64,000 bases of DNA from Corynespora cassiicola (GCA_022059125.1 JAEUWY010000005.1:1426001-1490000), one strand, 5' to 3'; positions 10,466 through 22,155 are shown, counted from the first letter of the stretch. Program-made: numbers and translations. The notes: generated by a model from the letters alone, not told the origin.

Positions 10466-11311
10466 TTACTGGCCCTTCTTTCCCTTCTTGCGCTCCTCGT
10501 CGCGCTTCTGGTAAATCATGGTCGTGAACGGGTCCTCGAACTGCCTGGCGATTGCGTACATGACGGTGACGATGCTCGTGAGTGCGATGCCGGCGGGCTT
10601 TCCGTACCAAATGGCCGTCGCGAGGAAGCTGAGCGTCGAGCCGTGGTACATGGGCGCGTCAGTGACGTTGAAGGGGAACGACGTGACGGGCGCATCCATG
10701 AGGATGCCGAAGTAGTCGCCGAGGTATGTGCCTGTGACGCCCAGGGCCCACATGCTGGTTAGGACGAGGGTGTTTCCGATGGCGAAGAGGGGGATGGCTG
10801 AATATTTCACGACGGGCTCGAGGAGGGCGGGGTGCGTGGGCTGGTTTGCGAGGGCTTCATTGTAGCTTCGCGGGTGTTAGGCAGCGAGGGGGACATGGGA
10901 GGACAAGCGTACAGGTAGTCGCGGAAGATGCCCAGCGAGAATATGGTGACAGCCAGAGCATAGCAGCCAAGCTTCGAGTTTCCGCCGAAAAGTTTCGTGA
11001 TAACCTTGTTGTGGTACTCTACAAGTCACCACGAACTGTGAGTTTCGCTGCGGTTTGGCGCGGTACGGCGCGGCTGTAGCATGTGGGGCACGCACCTTGA
11101 CGAGCTGCAATGCTGTGATCATGGTTAGCAGAAGTATTCAGATGGATATTCCACAAACTACGTACTTCCAGAAAGTCGGGTTGAACAGAATTGACGCCGC
11201 GGAAACTGTCGTTCTGTCAGTAACCATCCGTCTTCCCCACTGAGCTACCCCGGCAATGCGGCAATACATACTCCAGAAGGTGGGCTGGCTAAAATCGATA
11301 TAATCGCTCAT
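10466..11311 (-). CDS. OPI3: Phosphatidyl-N-methylethanolamine N-methyltransferase (class II PEMT)
   Basis: An ER membrane enzyme that performs the last two SAM-dependent methylations from phosphatidyl-monomethylethanolamine to phosphatidylcholine. Five exons: 11311..11272, 11205..11166, 11112..11096, 11018..10913 and 10865..10466, giving 200 residues (yeast Opi3 has 206). The third exon is only 17 nt. The introns are 66, 53, 77 and 47 bp. The joined N-terminus reads MSDYIDFSQPTFWISAAS and continues NPTFWNIAARQEYHNKVI. The SAM-binding segment GTYLGDYFGILM and the family motif APMYHGSTLSFLATAIW are in the last exon, with four hydrophobic helices overall. The C-terminus is basic (ERKKGKKGQ). 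An ATG 21 bp upstream is in frame but was judged less likely. In yeast this gene is under inositol/choline control, but no INO element was verified here. Confidence 0.92.
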
Positions 11312-12456
11312 GATGCCTGTTTCTGAATACAAAAGTACAGAGTATCAAGGACTGTAAAATCGCGCAAGAAGCAGGAACTGGGAGAGTTGTGGGAAGATGG
11401 ATGTAGAGGAAGCAACGTGGGGAAGCTTGGACGCTGGCTGTCGGCAGTCGCATTAGCGAGGACGTCATCCGTCATGTGAAGGGATCCGCCCAGAGAAGTT
11501 CAACCAAACACGACATGGAATCCCAGACATATGTGGAGCATTGTCATTTCGCATGGTTCATAACGCCCAGTAGCAATTCAATGTTATGGGGAGCTGTTGA
11601 CGGCTGTATTTTTCATTGAGCTTCACCAACACCTGCATTGGGTCAAAGCTTTAGGTACGCAGGTAGTGAGTTGTATCCACCCTGTCAAGTACTAGGTAGA
11701 TTGTCGCTACTTTACACCGATCGTCTTGTCACCATGTACTTTGTATGAGAGCACGCGCTTGATTCTACGACAAAGAGTGTTCTTCAAAATAAGAACTGGC
11801 CCTTGTTTTGAAGCGAATTTTGGGGTTTCCGACGCTGTCAACAATCGATTTCATGATAATTCCGTCTAGTTATCTTTGAGTTAATCTTGATTCAATTAGC
11901 GGAGCCCAGAGTTATGGAATATGTTCAGCTCAACCAGAGAATAATTTTGGCGAACGACCCGATGGTGAAAGCCAAGACACTGCACCCCGCCTCCAACCTC
12001 CGGCCTTCCATGACGACGGACATATTGAATGATCTCTTTGTGGTAGATTTCCATCATAAACCTTCTTTGATTATTATTTTCCTTGTTATGGGATCATCTT
12101 GCACGCATACAGGTGTCCTTGGGGGTCTTGAAACCTATCTAGATCGAAATAAGAACTGGAGCAAAGTGTACGGAAGTTTGAACATCTTGATGACAGCACG
12201 GCAGTCTTCTCTCATTGTATTGGAGTTTTTCAATCCATATTTTAGTCCGAATATTACCTGGACTACAAGGGTTACAGCTAGTCATAAGCCGCAATGTATC
12301 CCACCGGTTCATTTGCCTATTTTTCCAATTCCAACGCCATATCCGAAATTACGTCCATCCCAAATGCAGTCAAGGACATGTACCAAGGCAGACTACTCAA
12401 ACAGAAAAGAAATAAGGACTGATTGCATCGATTATCTTCATTCTGTTTTCATCCCT
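11312..12456. other. Intergenic, 1.1 kb, AT-rich
   Basis: Upstream of OPI3 and downstream of the amino-acid transporter. No gene recognised. A long plus-strand open frame entering from 11887 continues as the antisense of the transporter and is not taken as a gene. Confidence 0.5.
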
Positions 12457-13995
12457 CTACAAGCCATTGGAATCGCACGTAAAGGGCCCTCCAAACGCAT
12501 CCGCCTTATAGTTATCGATAATACTCTGCACCGTCGCATACGTTCCCCCCGTCAGGAAAAAGCACCCAATAAGAATGAGAAACACATTCAAGGCGCCTCC
12601 CGCGTACCCCCTCAGACCCCTGGTGTGCCAAAACCCTTTCCCGTGATCCACTTCGCGCATGCGAATATACGCCACGCCCCAGAAGATGAACCCAAAGAAG
12701 GAATCGAACAGCGAACTCATGAGCGAAAGCAGGTCGGAGAAGAAGGGAATGACCTCGGCGATGATAAAGGCCAGAGTCCACAGGACAGCCAGGATAGCGC
12801 CCCAAGACACCCATCCTACGACGGTGTGGTTCCCCATGTGATGGGTCCCCTTGAAGAAGCGGAAGAAGACGAAGCGGGCCGTGACGGACGCATACAAGAC
12901 TCCCAGGAAGATGATTGTGGGGATCATGAAGGAGAAGGAGACCTTGAGATAGACGTCGTTGCCAATGTTTCCAAAAGCCGGGGCCGTCACGTAGTTGCCG
13001 CCCGAGTAGGCGTAAATGATTGCACCGACGAGGCTGAAGACAAGGATCTCGGCGATGGTGACAGCCCAGAGGGCCTTTGGGAAGTCGCGGGGCTCCTTCA
13101 TCTCGGCGATGAAGCTGGGGAGCGTGATTTGGCCGATGAAGGTATAGGCGATGTTCAGGAAGGCATTCATGCCCGCAACGAAGGTGGTACCTGCGGCGGG
13201 GATGGCGAGAACAATGGGCTCGCCTTTGCTGGGATAGCCCTTGGGGTGGTCCTCGATTCCGGCGAAGATGGTGGCTAGGAGCACCGAGATGAAGGTGAAG
13301 AAGGCGGAGAAGGTGGCGACCTTGGCTAGGGTGCTGAAGGTCCTCGGGAGCGAGCAGATCCACGAAATCACGGCCACAATGGCGGAGAATCCGACGGTGC
13401 ACATGGAGTGGTTGGTCATGGTGTTGAGATATTTGGCGCCGACAAGGCAGTGGAGTCCCTGAATGAAGGTGTTGTTCAAGATGAACATGACCGCCGTGAA
13501 CCAAAACGCCCACTTGCTGTTGTAGAAGATCATTTGTCCCAAATCGCAGACATCTCGAATCTCAGGGTGGCGCAAGCAAAATTCCCATAGAATCAGCGAG
13601 GTGTAGAGAACGAAACCAGCAACGGTAGCCGTCAGAATCAGCCCTGGCACCAGGCCCAGAACCGAGTAGGACCAGGGGAACGACATGATGGCCAAGCATA
13701 TGTACTCGGAGAATAGCAAGGCGGCCGTCTTAGGCCAGCTACACGTGCGGTACTGGATGGCATTGTCGGCCTCCATTTCAATCTGCTTGCCCACACTGAA
13801 GTCCCCGCTGCTGTCATCTGTCACGATGCCACCAACACGGGGATTCGTGCCACTGACCCTGCTCATACGGCGGCCATCGGGGCCTCCGAGCTGGGCCTCT
13901 TGGTCGTAGGATTCCTGGGGCTTCTTGGCCTCATCGTTGCTGCTGTTGCGACTGTCCGTTTTGGCAACCTTGGAGGAACCGAAGCCTAGCGCCAT
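12457..13995 (-). CDS. Neutral amino-acid transporter, AAAP family (Mtr-like)
   Basis: Probable plasma-membrane permease for neutral or aromatic amino acids, driven by the proton gradient. A single exon encodes 512 residues. The open frame extends 12 codons further upstream, but only from a TTG, so the ATG at 13995 (context aaaATGG, MALGFGSSKVAK) is chosen. A hydrophilic cytosolic N-terminus of about 80 residues precedes roughly 11 membrane helices. The first helix region carries AALLFSEYICLAIMSFPWSY, as in the fungal N-system/Mtr subgroup. The motif NIAYTFIGQITLPSFIAEMK, which includes the conserved substrate-site region, follows in the middle. The similarity is to Neurospora mtr-type carriers by recall of motifs. 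The exact substrate is inferred only at family level. Confidence 0.9.
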   Translation of the reverse strand: MALGFGSSKVAKTDSRNSSNDEAKKPQESYDQEAQLGGPDGRRMSRVSGTNPRVGGIVTDDSSGDFSVGKQIEMEADNAIQYRTCSWPKTAALLFSEYICLAIMSFPWSYSVLGLVPGLILTATVAGFVLYTSLILWEFCLRHPEIRDVCDLGQMIFYNSKWAFWFTAVMFILNNTFIQGLHCLVGAKYLNTMTNHSMCTVGFSAIVAVISWICSLPRTFSTLAKVATFSAFFTFISVLLATIFAGIEDHPKGYPSKGEPIVLAIPAAGTTFVAGMNAFLNIAYTFIGQITLPSFIAEMKEPRDFPKALWAVTIAEILVFSLVGAIIYAYSGGNYVTAPAFGNIGNDVYLKVSFSFMIPTIIFLGVLYASVTARFVFFRFFKGTHHMGNHTVVGWVSWGAILAVLWTLAFIIAEVIPFFSDLLSLMSSLFDSFFGFIFWGVAYIRMREVDHGKGFWHTRGLRGYAGGALNVFLILIGCFFLTGGTYATVQSIIDNYKADAFGGPFTCDSNGL

Positions 13996-15530
13996 TTTAC
14001 CGACCGGATGGCTTGGATGAGGGGGGTACAATAGAAGGGAAGACGGGACTTCGTATCGGCCAGCATTAAACGGGTGCTATGTCGCGGGAGCGCGCAGCGA
14101 GAATCACGACTCGGCCTGCAGGCAACTGGTGGCAGGTGGGTTGGAAAAGCGGTGGACAACGGGGTCAACAAGAGGGCATCCGTGGTGTTAAGTAGCAGGC
14201 AGAGGTAGTGTGAAAAATGGCGGCGCATGGACAGGGAAGGATCAGCAGCCGGGACAGTGAGATGACCTCGTTAGTGGCATATTCACCGGCTGGGGAGCAG
14301 ATTGCGGGCGGGCGAGGGAAGGCAGCGGCGAATGATGAGCAGGGCTGGGGCCCGCGGCGGTGCAGTCGTTACACGCGGGCGCAGGACTGCTTTTCCTGGT
14401 TGTTGGTGCGCAAACGGCCCTATCAAAGGGCGCGCCTTTGAAGGCTCTGGAAGACTTGTGCCCGCCCTGCCGGTGAAGTATGGGCCGGAGATTTAGGGTC
14501 TGCTGGATGTGCTGGGCTTGCCTTCGGACCCCCCGATGTCAACGTCTCGCGCGGCATCTGGCAAGGCGCTGCGGGCCCCATGTGGCGGGTCGAGGCCGAG
14601 TGAAGGATGTGATGTGATGGAAGTGTTGGCCGACGCGGGCGTAGTGCGGGCGCGAGCGAGGATGGCCGCTGTTCGTCTCCACGGGTTTGAGGCCCCGTGC
14701 GGTGCGGCACTGGCCAGCCTCCTGCCCTCTGCCTTGTACTCGACTCGACCCGGCCTGCACTCGGGCAGCAGGGCCGTCGGCGGGGGCAAAGGCAGCGGCA
14801 GAGATGCTGGAATGCTGGAATGTTGGAATGTTGGAATGCTGGAATGCCGGAATGCCATGGCGGTCCCCGGGCTCCATGACGTTGGTGCTGGTGGTGGTGA
14901 CGGGGACGAGGCAAGCAAGCCGCCCAGGCTCGGCTGCTGAGCTTGACCCGACTTGGCCCAACTTGTCGGCCTTGACAGCCCTGCCGCGCTCGCTTGTGGC
15001 GCCCATGGCCTCATCGCATCCCCGTATTGCATCATCTCAAGCCTTTGCGAAGCATATTGGCGGCGCCCATCCGCATCGCCTGATGTTGCTTGTCTTGCCC
15101 GTTTGCGACCTCCCTTCTTCCCTCGGTTTTGCCCGTCATCCTTGTGCGCCCTCTCGGTGGCGCCCAGGCAGATGCGCTTATCTTGTGGGCCCATGTGCAA
15201 TGCATGCAACTGCGCCTATTAATCCATAGGCCGACATGGTGCCCGGCCTCTCTGCTGTCCATGCCATGCTCGACGCCTTTTTTGCTTACCCATCCCTCTT
15301 GGCCGCCGCTACATCGCACCTTGCCCCCCGTATCTCCATCACCACCCAGCACATGAAAGCTATCAATTCCAGTCTACAGGCTCGTGAATGCCACCATGGC
15401 AACCTGCTATCATACTCCTATCTGATCTCATAACCCAGCAGTCTATCCCAACAGATCCAACCCCAAAGCGCCCGCTAAAGAATCGAAAAACAAAAACCCT
15501 CAATCAGCACGCCCTCTCTCGTTGTCGCTC
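13996..15530. other. Intergenic, 1.5 kb, GC-rich with an 8-bp minisatellite
   Basis: Transporter promoter at the left and the 3' region of the SCY1-like gene at the right. Several 60-240 codon frames are open on both strands, as expected in GC-rich DNA, but none resembles a known protein. Confidence 0.5.
14804..14855. repeat. 8-bp tandem repeat ATGYYGGA
   Basis: About six and a half units of ATGCTGGA, ATGTTGGA or ATGCCGGA in tandem. The unit length is not a multiple of three, so it is unlikely to be coding. Confidence 0.85.
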
Positions 15531-18500
15531 TCAAATCAAGCTATCGCTGCCATTGCCCCATCCCTGCTTGGCCTTTTGCTGGTTTGCATTTTGGTTCTGA
15601 GCCATGCGCGAGGCTGCCATGCTGTTCATGCTGAGCCCGCTCCCTGCACTTGCCGTCCGATTCACGCTTGGGGGAAGCGCAATGTTAAACGTGCCGTTGC
15701 CTGTGCTGGGCGGAGGTGCAATCCCGAACGAATTCGTCGTTTTGGAAGGGGGCGGCGCAATGCTGAACCCAGAGTAAGGATTGCTTTGCTGCGCTTGGGG
15801 CTGGGCAGGAGGTGCCATGGAGAAGTTGGAGAGGCCGCCGGATAGCGTATTCATACTGGCAGACGTGCCTCCCCAGGGGTTGGAAGAGAGCGACGATGAT
15901 CCACTGGCTTTGCTCCAATCGATGCCGCTGCTCTGGGTAGTGTACGAGGGTGTGGTCGTCGCCGGAGACACCATACTGCCCATGCCCATGCCCATGCCCA
16001 TGCCCGTTCCTGGTTTGGACTGCGTTGGGGAGAAGGTGGGACTGCCGATGCCTGGGTTGCTGGGCGCCATGGCCGGAAACGACGAATTGAGCGAGTTGAG
16101 CCCATTGTCCGGTGTAACCGCTCTGTTTGAACCTTGAGGAGCAGAGAGATTATTGTTCGGTGGGGGCGATGTAGGTTTCGTTGACCATGAGAAGGCTGCT
16201 GCTGGCGAGGCGTTGTTGGATCCCCGGCCGCGATTGGCCGAGGCTCGAGAAGGCAGTGTTGTCGAAGACGACGCAGACGCCGGCGCATTACCCCACGCAT
16301 CTCCGCCGAGCATGTCTTGCCCAGAATTGCTCTGGTTGCCGCCGCGGACAAGGGCTTCGAAGTCAGCGTCGCCGGCTCCATTTGTGCCATCTAGCCCGTT
16401 AGTTGTGCTGATTCCCCCAAAGCTCATAAACTCGTTGCGAGTGGTCGCCGGCGCATTGTTTGCTCCCAGCTCCTGTAGCTTTCGCGTTTGCTCGTTCTCC
16501 ACCCGCGCACTTAGAGACTTGATGAGGCCCATGTAGGCCTGAAACTGCTGGAGATTTAGTAATGGTCCAAGACTGAACTGCCACAAAATGGGTAGAACAT
16601 CAATAGCGAGGAAGTCGGAATCCACTTGGTTTCCAATGGCTTTGAACACATCGAGAGCGGCCATCTGTGTAAACGCTTAGCATTGTAATCATTTTGAGCA
16701 AATGGCTTAGAAGAACCTACCATAACAGCGGGCTCCTTAGTCTTGATGCCCCGCAACAATGGGACCACTTTCTCCTGTATGGTGTACTTGTCCAAGATGG
16801 AAACGTTGGAGCTCTTCGCCTTGGGTACTTCCACCACCCCAGTGAGACCGTCTCCTTGGAACCCATCTGGCTCCTCCATGCCGCCTCCGCACAGGGTTTT
16901 AAAAGCCTCCAATCCGCGGATCTTGATACCCATGCTACTTGTCTTCGCGAATATGGTGGCAATCACGGGGAACAACTCGTTCTTGATGGTTGAGAAGTCA
17001 AGGATTGGGAGAGCAATCGGTAGTGTTCGAAGGGCGGCATCTACCAAGGAGTGTGTGGGTGATTCGAGCGCGTAGTTGATGATGGGCAATATGTCGTCCT
17101 TGAATTCTTTGCCGCCCGTGTTTTCTGCCGCCACACTGATATTCTCAAGTACTACCATTAAGCCAGCTTCCTTGAGACTGTCTCTGTCTTGGACGACTCC
17201 TTTGACTCCAGTGGGTGCAGCACCAGATAAGAACGTCTCGCGCAGTTTCGGAATGACTTTTTCAACAAAGGAACGCTTACCCGAAGGCAGCATCGTCACA
17301 ATCTTGAATACATTCTGGAGAACGAGAGCCAAGAGCTCCCTGTCTTTGGTTTCCTCGAGCAGTGCGGGCAGGACCTTCTTCTCTAGGACAGATTTAGGAA
17401 ATTGGTTCAGGATCCGAGGAAGACCCCGCATGAACTGAGACTTTTCGTTTGGAGTCTTGGCCGCTATCGAGTCCAGGAAGCGTATGGTCGAGACAAGGAT
17501 GTTGTCAAAGTATTGCGCTTCCTGGAACTCGCGCGCGCTCAATCTTGATGCAGGTCTTCTGGTGATCAGACGGTCCAAAACGCCATTTATCACGTCTCGT
17601 GGCATGGGCTGGGAGCACATGAAATTGTTGTTCTTGTTGGGAACCGACGATTGAGCCGAGAATGCTCGTTTGTAGGAAGATTGGCTGCCGTTGAACTCCA
17701 TGGGGCTCCTGTGAGGGGAGTTGTACAATGAGATGATCATCATGCCCAGGGAGAACATGTCCGCAGCTGGCGTGACATTTCCGTCCATGACAAAGTCCGG
17801 GGAAGTATAGTCGAGGTTCAACTGGACGTGGCGAGGGAGACGTGCGTCGTAGTTCAAGACCTCTGAGAGCGAAATGGGTGCCACCGAGGTTGGCTTGTTG
17901 GAATTTTCCGGTGGGCTGGAGAAACCGAGTCCTGATATTTTCCAATCGGACTGTCACGAATCAGCATGAAGGTTGAACAAAGTGAATTGGTAGCCTACTT
18001 TAGCATTGATGAAGATGGCGTCTGGAGTCAGATTGGCATGAACCAGGCCGGCGCTCTCGTGCAGAAACTCCAGGCCCTTTGCAATCTGCAGTAGCCCCTT
18101 TTGAATCTCGAGCTCGTCAATTTCGAGCTCTCGCCTGCGCTTTTGGCCATCTGATTCCTCAATGACATATCTGCTCCTGCGGCCGCCAACACCGCCAGAT
18201 TTTTCTTGCTCATCCTTCTCCTGGAGTAGACCAGCTAGGGATGCCGTAACAGGCTCGGTGGCGAACATCAGCCCTCCGCCTCGCGTCTCCTCGACGGGCT
18301 CGACCAGCTCCAGGATACTGGGGTGCCGCAGTCGGGCCAAGGAACTCGCCTCCTTCTTCAATCTCTCCACGACCTCTTCGTGTGTGCGCTTGAGCGCAGA
18401 GGCTCCAGACCGGCCGCCCAGGCTGCCTCCGCCAGGTGGCTCCAGTGCCTTCTTCTCAAAGACAAAGACCGAAGCCGGTTTTCCCGTCGACTTCTTCTTC

Positions 18501-18604
18501 GCATCGTAGACCTTCCATGGCCCCGAATATGACGTGGGCTGGGGGCTGAGCGAGTAGTTGGAGTTGATGTTGGAGGTGAAGGACTTCAGCGCGTTGGAAA
18601 ACAT
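15531..18604 (-). CDS. SCY1-like pseudokinase (SCYL2 type)
   Basis: Probable trafficking adaptor acting with clathrin at the trans-Golgi and endosomes, by homology to yeast Scy1 and human SCYL2. Three exons: 18604..17999, 17950..16721 and 16664..15531. The introns are 48 and 56 bp, both GT-AG and phase 0. The predicted protein has 989 residues. Residues 1-~330 form a kinase fold, but the catalytic loop reads HANLTP (residues 189-194) in place of HRDLKP and no DFG is seen (SDWKISGLGF at that position), so it is predicted catalytically dead. A helical HEAT-like region follows (about 330-640). The long disordered tail is rich in Ser, Pro, Gly and Asn, with repeated GxAPPPS-type segments and NPxxGF motifs suited to clathrin or adaptor binding. 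A CATGCC repeat encodes Gly-Met repeats at about 15978-16004. Confidence 0.92.
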
Positions 18605-19326
18605 GGTGGTCGGCGGCTCGCCCGTACGGCGACGTGTTTGGCGCAGGGCAACAACGGCATCGACTGGTGTCTGGTGCGAAGGGGAGGTGTTACGGGAACG
18701 GGGACTCTGAGACGGGGCTCGGGGAAGTGCCCAGAAGCTCAGTGCATATGTCAGACACGGTGTACGTCCAGCGACTGTCTTGGAAATGTGGCTCGTGGCG
18801 CGGCAGGGATTGGCTCAGGGCAAAGCCGTGGCAGCTTGAGCACGCAAGGAAGGCGGCGTATACAGGATGGTATGCGAAGAGGGCCAGAGGAGAGGCGCGT
18901 TTGCTGCCCCACGCGACGTTGATAGACAGCTGCCAATGCCACCATGTGCACCCTCGCCCGTTGGGCGGTCGAGCCCTCTCCCGCGGCTGCATGACTAAGC
19001 GCCCCCGGCAAGCCCCAGCAAGCCCCCACACGAGACGGCCGTGGGCACGCACGCGTCTCCGAGCTGCATGCCAGGAGGCTATCAGGCTATCAGGGTCCGT
19101 AGACGCCAATAGCCTCCAGTAGCCGTGTGTGAGACGCTCTGCGCCTTGCGCCCTTGCGCCCTACCGGTCCAATTGCTTCCCCCTGATTCGCGAGCGTTTG
19201 ACCGACCTCGGACGGTCTGTGGCGGCCCCGGCGCGCCTGGAGATAATTCAGACAGACAGTCATTCCAGACCTCTTCCCTCTGCCCTCGAATCTGCCCCAA
19301 TTGCCCCCTGCAACACCTTGCCCACC
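18605..19326. promoter_or_regulatory. Divergent promoter, SCY1-like / branched-chain aminotransferase
   Basis: A 722-bp gap between two divergent genes. It must hold both promoters. No specific element was identified. Confidence 0.4.
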
Positions 19327-20698
19327 ATGCTTCAGCAGCGGTCGATGCGATTGCTCTCTTCGCTCTCTCGCACCTTCCCTCGTCCCGCCGCCGCCCAACT
19401 CAGTGCGTCGCTGCGATGTCGGAGCCCGCGAGCCTACAGCATCCACGCTGATGCGTCTGTGGGCACCACGATCCAGGATATCGACCCGTCGAGGCTTTCG
19501 GTCGTCGAGACGACGAAGCCCAAGGACCTGCTGCCTCCGGAGGAGCTCATCTTTGGGCGCAACTTCACTGGTGCGAGCGAGCCCGCGGCACACGGTTGCT
19601 GCACACCGCTAATCATGTGGCCCAGATCATATGCTCTCCCTCGAGTGGACGGCATCGGAAGGATGGCTGCCCGCGCGCATCACTCCCTACCAGAACTTGA
19701 GCCTTGATCCTGCCACGTGCGTCTTCCACTATGCATTCGAGTGCTTCGAGGGCATGAAGGCATACAAAGACAAGAGCGGCAACATCAGGCTGTTCCGCCC
19801 CGACAAGAACATGGCGCGACTGAACAAGTCTTCTGCGCGCATTGCCCTCCCTACGTTTGATCCGGATGCTATGATTGAGCTCATTGGCAAGTTTGTCAAG
19901 CTTGATGAGCGCTTCATCCCAGAGTGCGTCCATTCAACACCTCGACACAGTGCCCAGAATCCAAGCTGACTTTTTTTTTGTAGCCAGCGCGGCTACTCGC
20001 TGTATCTCCGTCCCACTATGATTGGCACTCAGCGCACACTCGGCGTCGGCCCCCCGGCCTCTGCTCTGCTCTACGTGATTGCCTCTCCCGTGGGCCCCTA
20101 CTACCCGACCGGCTTCAAGGCCGTATCGTTGGAGGCAACAGACTACGCCGTCCGCGCATGGCCGGGCGGTGTCGGCGACAAGAAGCTAGGAGCCAACTAC
20201 GCGCCGTGCATCGTCCCGCAAATGCAGGCCGCCAGCCGTGGCTTCCACCAGAACTTGTGGCTGTTCGGCGAAGAGGAGTACGTGACCGAGGTCGGAACCA
20301 TGAACCTGTTTGCAGCAGTCAAGAACAAGGAGACTGGAAAGCCGGAGCTCTTGACGGCACCGCTTGACGGAACCATCCTAGAGGGCGTTACGCGTGACTC
20401 GGTATTGGGCCTCGCGCGTGAGCGATTGGCACCAAAGGGCTGGACCATTTCGGAGCGCAAGTTCACCATGAAGGAGCTTGCTGATGCTGCCGATGAGGGT
20501 CGCATGATGGAAGTCTTCGGTGCCGGCACGGCAGCCATTGTCAGCCCTGTGCGCAAGATCAGCTGGAAGGGACGCCTCGTCGAGTGCGGTCTCGCCGATA
20601 ATGTCGAGGCAGGTCCCATCGCCACGCAGATGAAGGAGTGGATGGAGGCGATTCAGTACGGCGACGAGGATCATGCATGGAGCTACAAGGTGTTGTAA
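19327..20698 (+). CDS. BAT1: Branched-chain amino-acid aminotransferase, mitochondrial
   Basis: A PLP enzyme that interconverts Leu, Ile and Val with their 2-oxo acids, using glutamate/2-oxoglutarate. Three exons: 19327-19570, 19626-19923 and 19984-20698. The introns are 55 and 60 bp, and the second ends in a T9 tract before its TAG. The predicted protein has 418 residues. The first ~40 residues are rich in Arg, Ser and Leu without acids ([19 protein letters not shown]), a clear mitochondrial presequence. The first splice restores [14 protein letters not shown] and the second [17 protein letters not shown]. The PLP lysine lies in [12 protein letters not shown], followed by EVGTMNLF and [14 protein letters not shown], all class IV transaminase signatures. 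The presequence points to the mitochondrial (BAT1-type) rather than the cytosolic form. Confidence 0.94.
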
Positions 20699-21137
20699 AA
20701 GCATGAGACGAGCCCGTAGGTGGAACTTGTGGGGGCGCATGCATGTATATATATATTTCGGGTACACTACACCAGCGGGCGTTGAGAGTGCAGGAATTCA
20801 AAATCAAAATGTAGACGTTTCATCACCAATTGAGACAGCAGAGTCGCATGCTGCGTGGCTCGATGCCAACATAATCAGCCTGCGGCGTAGATGGTGCCTA
20901 CTCGGGCATCGTGACGTCTGCAGGTCCAGGCTGAAATGGGGCAGTGCGCACGAGCCACTTCCCGTCTGAGCTCCCAGCCCTCCCGTTCCTGTTCCAAGTC
21001 GACGCGCAGTCACGACACCCGACCAGCTTCACCCGCCCCAAACAACCCAATTGCCCGCCTCGAGCTGCAAAGCTGCTCCAAAGCCACCCGAAACATCCTC
21101 TCGATCGCGACCGCTGTACCGTCGCCCCTCTGTCGCC
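20699..21137. other. Intergenic between aminotransferase and HMG-box genes
   Basis: Contains the 3' end of the aminotransferase gene, with a short TATATATATA run near 20745, and the HMG-box gene promoter. No other gene seen. Confidence 0.45.
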
Positions 21138-22155
21138 ATGTTGGCCCGCGGCGCGCTCTGCCGCTTGGCAGCTGATGTACCCACAACATCAGCGCGCGAC
21201 ATCCCCCAGCTTGCCCGCTTGGTTCAGCGCACCCTCCATACCCACCGCGCTTTCGCCGTGCCTGTTCTCTCGCGCGCCCACAAAAATGTCCTCATCCAAC
21301 ACGGACGTTCATATGCCACCACCACCGCGGAGACGAAGCCGACCAAGACGGTCAAGAAGGCCGTAAAGGCCAAGGCCGCTGCGAAGAAGACTCCCGCCAA
21401 AAAGCCTGCTGCTGCGAAGAAGAAGGCTCCTGTCAAAAAGAAGGCACCTGCCGCGAAGAAGCCCGCTGCAAGGAAGCCAGCACTCACCCCAGAGCAGAAG
21501 CTCAAGGCCCTAATCAAGGATTTGAAAACGAAGATTCTCACTCCACCCAGCACTACACGGTCACTATCTGCCCGTGATGTTTGGACTCAGGATTTTTACA
21601 AGAGCTCTGGAGATCGGACTCTCTTTTTCGAAGGCCGGGCCAAACTTGACGAGCAATTTGCGTCACTGACGCCTGCGGAGAGAGAGGTGAGTTTTTACTC
21701 CTCGCTTGAGTGCGTTTAGCTTGTACTAACAATGAAAAATAGCATTGGAACCATGTTGCCAACGAACAATCTGCTGCCAAAGTAAAGGCATACCAAGATT
21801 GGGTCCTCAGCCATACTCCAGAGGAGATTGCCGCAGCGAACAAAGCTCGCAAGCTTCTGGCCAAGAAGGCCACACAAGACGGTCAAAAAGTTAAGACGAG
21901 CGACACCCGATTGATTCGGGATGATCGCCAACCCAAGCGAAAAATCAATCCTTACTTCAAATTCTACCTGGAGCGACGAGAATCTGGTGATTACAAGGAT
22001 ATTGCGCTTGCTGATGCCTCCAAACTGGCTAGCCAAGAGTGGAAGGCCCTGTCTGAAGCTGAGAAACAGGTATGGGCACTGATGCCTCCCCCACTTCTCC
22101 CCTCTTTGCCTCCATTTCCTGTGGGCTGACACATGAGCAGAACTACCGTACCTAA
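21138..22155 (+). CDS. Mitochondrial HMG-box DNA-packaging protein
   Basis: Predicted mitochondrial nucleoid protein of the Abf2/HmbB type that bends and compacts mtDNA. Three exons: 21138-21686, 21743-22069 and a last exon of only 15 nt (22141-22155, NYRT-stop). Intron 1 (56 bp) holds a perfect TACTAAC branch point, and intron 2 is 71 bp. The predicted protein has 296 residues. The N-terminus is a typical presequence ending near GRSYA. A Lys/Ala/Pro-rich segment of about 50 residues follows (KKTPAKKPAAAKKKAP), resembling histone H1 tails. Then comes a first, weak HMG-like unit (WTQDFYKSSGDRTLFFEGR to AYQDWVLSH) and a clear second HMG box starting KRKINPYFKFYLERRESGDY and ending EWKALSEAEKQNYRT. 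The start at 21138 is chosen because it begins the presequence. An in-frame ATG lies at 21051. Confidence 0.87.

Noticed and set aside
11206..11271. tRNA A-box-like sequence (GGTAGCTCAGTGG on the minus strand)
   Set aside because: It lies within OPI3 intron 1, and no B box, acceptor stem or anticodon arm follows at the required spacing.
11887..13278. 463-codon plus-strand frame
   Set aside because: Most of it is the antisense of the amino-acid transporter. No domain is recognisable.
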